DNA of 15,502 bases from NCBI GenBank assembly GCA_023451375.1, contig JAEXZS010000095.1, positions 1 through 15,502 of the forward strand, read 5' to 3'. Origin of the DNA: Pseudomonadota bacterium (GTDB lineage: Bacteria > Pseudomonadota > Alphaproteobacteria > Caulobacterales > Caulobacteraceae). The translations under genes and the position numbers were made by a program. A model generated the notes under the pieces. It made no database searches, was not told the origin of the DNA, and saw only the letters and a program-made list of their open reading frames with translations. Within the stretch, counting starts at the first letter, position 1. The number at the start of each line of letters is the position of its first letter. Below are positions 13,828 through 15,502 of the stretch, piece after piece.

Positions 13828-14559
13828 ATGAACAGCGAAGCCCCGCCCCAGATCTCGGTTGTCGTTCCCGTCCACGACGAGGCGGGGGCCGCCGCCGCTC
13901 TCGCGCGTGAGATCGACCAGGCCTTCGCGGGCCGGTCCTACGAAATGATCTTCGTCGACGACGCCAGCCGCGATTCGACCTTGGCCGAGCTGAGGGCCGC
14001 CATGGCCGACCTGCCCGCGCTGCGGGTGCTGGCCCACGCGGACAACGCGGGCCAGAGCCGGGCGGTGCGCACCGGCGTGCTCGCCGCACGCGCACCGGTC
14101 GTCGTCACCCTGGACGGCGACGGCCAGAACCCGCCCGGCGACGCCCCGCGCCTGGTGGACGCCCTGCTGGCGGCTGCGCCGGACGTCGCCATGGTCGGCG
14201 GTCGCCGGGCCCGTCGCCAGGACTCCGCTTCCAAGCGCAGAGCCTCGCTCTGGGCCAACCGCATCCGCCGGCGTCTGTTGGGCGACGACGCCGACGACAC
14301 GGGCTGCGGCCTCAAGGCCTTTCGCCGCGACGCCTTCCTGCGCCTTCCCTATTTCGATCATATCCACCGCTACCTGCCGGCGCTGATGATCCGCGAGGGT
14401 TACCGCAACGAGTATCTCGATGTCGGCCATCGCCACCGCGAGACCGGCCGGTCCAAGTACACCAACTGGGGCCGCCTGCGCGCGTCCCTGTCCGATCTGG
14501 CGGGGGTGATGTGGCTGAAACGCCGTGCGAGACGGCCGGGAGCCATTTCCGAGTTTTGA
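13828..14559 (+). CDS. GT2-family glycosyltransferase, polyprenyl-phosphate sugar synthase type (DPM1-like)
   Basis: A 243-residue soluble or membrane-associated enzyme that would transfer a sugar from a nucleotide donor to a polyprenyl phosphate. GT-A motifs are visible: ISVVVPVHDEAG (9-20), IFVDDASRDST (41-51), NAGQSRAVRTG (73-83), and the metal-binding LDGDGQNPP with D96 and D98. GCGLKAFRRDAF (159-170) and the C-terminal GHRHRETGRSKYTNWGRL (200-217) are typical of dolichyl-phosphate mannose synthase relatives. The C-terminal transmembrane pair found in many bacterial homologues such as ArnC is missing. ATG 13828 fits the family start, with a weak ribosome binding site. Divergence from the ArnT-like gene suggests a shared pathway. 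The donor sugar cannot be read from the sequence. Confidence 0.88.
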   Translation: MNSEAPPQISVVVPVHDEAGAAAALAREIDQAFAGRSYEMIFVDDASRDSTLAELRAAMADLPALRVLAHADNAGQSRAVRTGVLAARAPVVVTLDGDGQNPPGDAPRLVDALLAAAPDVAMVGGRRARRQDSASKRRASLWANRIRRRLLGDDADDTGCGLKAFRRDAFLRLPYFDHIHRYLPALMIREGYRNEYLDVGHRHRETGRSKYTNWGRLRASLSDLAGVMWLKRRARRPGAISEF

Positions 14560-14579
14560 CGTTTCGGTTCCGCACGGCG
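14521..14579. repeat. 9-bp inverted repeat spanning the GT2 stop codon
   Basis: CGCCGTGCG (14521-14529) and its exact reverse complement CGCACGGCG (14571-14579) flank the GT2 stop with a 41-base spacer. A stem-loop at the 3' end of the GT2 message is possible, but the loop is long and no U-tract follows, so a standard terminator is not supported. Confidence 0.35.
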
Positions 14580-14764
14580 CCTTAAACGCGTCCGAATTAA
14601 GGTCTCGTTTAGGAATTTCCCGTGTAGCATCAACGTCACGGTCAAACGCAAGGGCGACGATCCGCCGTGATTTCGCCTCGACCTGTGGCAGCGGTGCTGT
14701 TATGAGCGCAACTAGGCGGTTGTACCGTCGCACAATCCTTTAAGAAAACGGAGGGTTTCCCCCT
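14580..14764 (+). promoter_or_regulatory. Leader/promoter region of the outer-membrane protein gene with a CtrA-like box
   Basis: This AT-richer 185-bp region holds CCTTAA (14580-14585) and its inverted partner TTAAGG (14597-14602). TTAA-N7-TTTA at 14597-14611 matches the CtrA consensus TTAA-N7-TTAA with one mismatch. CtrA is the cell-cycle master regulator of Caulobacterales. GGAGGG at 14750-14755 is the ribosome binding site for the downstream gene. I could not place convincing -35 and -10 elements. A long leader would suit a highly expressed outer-membrane protein. Confidence 0.4.
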
Positions 14765-15502
14765 ATGCGTATGAAGACTTTGGTTTTGGCCTCCAGCGCA
14801 GCGACTGCCCTCGCGCTTTCGGCCGGCGCCGCGTCGGCCGACCCTAACGGCTGGTACGGCGCGATCGACGCTGGTTATCACACCATCGACGACATCAACG
14901 CCGAATCGTCGACCACGGCTTCCAACTGGAACTACGAGGTCAACGACGGCTGGGCGGCGTTCGCCCGCCTCGGCTACCGGTTCAATCCGAACTGGCGTGT
15001 CGAACTGGAAGGCGGCTACCGCTCCGGCGACATCGCCACGGTCCGCGCTGTGTCCGGCCCCGGCGGCCTCTGCAACCTGACCCCGGCCACGGGCGGCTGC
15101 TTCTCGCCGGAAGGCGACATCGAGTCGATGACCCTGATGGCGAACGTCATCTATGACTTCGGCTTCGAAACCTGGGGCGTTCGTCCCTTCGTCGGCCTCG
15201 GCGCCGGCGTGAACAAGGTTGCGATCGACACCGTCGGCAACCTGCGCGACAACCGCGGCGCCACCTTCACCGCCGACGACGACTCCGTCGAGTTCGCCGC
15301 TCAGGCGATTGCGGGCCTGGCCTGGGCCGTGGGCGACCGCGCCAACATCGACCTGACCTACCGCTACCTGACCGGCGACAGCTCGTGGGAATCCACCACG
15401 GTCGGCGGCACCGGCTTCGGCGAGTGGGACGGCGATTACGATCAGTCGCACACCGTGACCCTGGGCCTGCGCTACAGCTTCGGCGCGGACGAGGCCCCGC
15501 CG
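14765..15502 (+). CDS. OmpA-like outer-membrane beta-barrel protein, C-terminus beyond the window
   Basis: The first 246 residues of an outer-membrane protein that continues past the window edge. Residues 1-25 form a signal peptide ending GAASA, followed by DPNGWYGAIDAGYH. Eight amphipathic strands can be counted, including GWAAFARLGYRF, WRVELEGGYRSGD, SMTLMANVIYDFG, RPFVGLGAGVNKV, FAAQAIAGLAWAV, ANIDLTYRYLTGD and HTVTLGLRYSFG. That is the full eight-stranded OmpA-type barrel. ADEAPP at the edge looks like a Pro-rich linker, so a peptidoglycan-binding OmpA C-terminal domain probably follows, though it cannot be seen. ATG 14765 is chosen because GGAGGG lies nine bases upstream; the ATG two codons later would be fifteen bases away. 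One extracellular loop carries a Cys pair (CNLTPATGGC). Confidence 0.87.
   Translation, partial: MRMKTLVLASSAATALALSAGAASADPNGWYGAIDAGYHTIDDINAESSTTASNWNYEVNDGWAAFARLGYRFNPNWRVELEGGYRSGDIATVRAVSGPGGLCNLTPATGGCFSPEGDIESMTLMANVIYDFGFETWGVRPFVGLGAGVNKVAIDTVGNLRDNRGATFTADDDSVEFAAQAIAGLAWAVGDRANIDLTYRYLTGDSSWESTTVGGTGFGEWDGDYDQSHTVTLGLRYSFGADEAPP

Noticed and set aside
12154..14559. 801-codon plus-strand open frame ending in the GT2 gene
   Set aside because: Residues before the Met at 13828 are Gln/Arg/Gly-rich antisense of the ArnT-like gene; only the last 243 codons match a family.
14642..15451. 269-codon minus-strand open frame opposite the outer-membrane protein
   Set aside because: The plus strand encodes a clear signal peptide and eight barrel strands with a strong ribosome binding site.

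Overview
The window reads as a chromosomal segment of a high-GC alphaproteobacterium of the order Caulobacterales, most likely Brevundimonas or a close relative. This is inferred from the gene families (a PhaR-type polyhydroxyalkanoate regulator, DUF1674/SDHAF4, HtpX, an OmpA-type barrel protein), the strong GC bias and a CtrA-like box. No rRNA marker is present, so the genus is an inference. There are about 15 intact genes, one pseudogene and two partial genes at the edges. No tRNA, rRNA or CRISPR array was seen.

Bases 1-1516 are accessory in character. They hold the edge of an IS3-family insertion sequence, a conspicuously AT-richer gene for an unrecognised Cys-cluster protein, a mirrored pair of palindromic intergenic repeats, and a DUF559 endonuclease-like pseudogene with two premature stops and one homopolymer frameshift.

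Bases 1517-7153 hold ordinary housekeeping and envelope genes: marC (-), pyrF (+), a secreted Pro/Val heptad-repeat protein (-) downstream of a DUF1674 succinate-dehydrogenase assembly factor (-), htpX (+) and an exported M28 metallopeptidase (+). The secreted protein has a strikingly regular 7-residue repeat nested in a 41-residue super-repeat and is the least explained gene here.

Bases 7154-10662 form a storage-polymer neighbourhood: an acetyl-CoA acetyltransferase (-, probable PhaA), a HlyIII/PAQR membrane protein (+) and phaR (+), which overlaps a small conserved gene by ATGA. A TGC/GCA-rich palindromic motif lies upstream of both the thiolase and phaR and could be a shared PhaR operator. 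A 24-residue hydrophobic small ORF with a good ribosome binding site follows. The intergenic regions at 7154-7308 and 10563-10662, both between convergent genes, carry copies of one palindromic repeat family.

Bases 10663-14559 carry a minus-strand block: an ArnT/PMT-like lipid-linked-sugar transferase, HMG-CoA lyase (coupled by a GTGA overlap) and a four-helix membrane protein. The transferase is divergent from a soluble GT2 polyprenyl-phosphate glycosyltransferase on the plus strand; together the two could make and use a lipid-linked sugar for envelope modification. From 14765 to the end runs the N-terminal eight-stranded barrel of an OmpA-like outer-membrane protein, with a CtrA-like box in its leader region.
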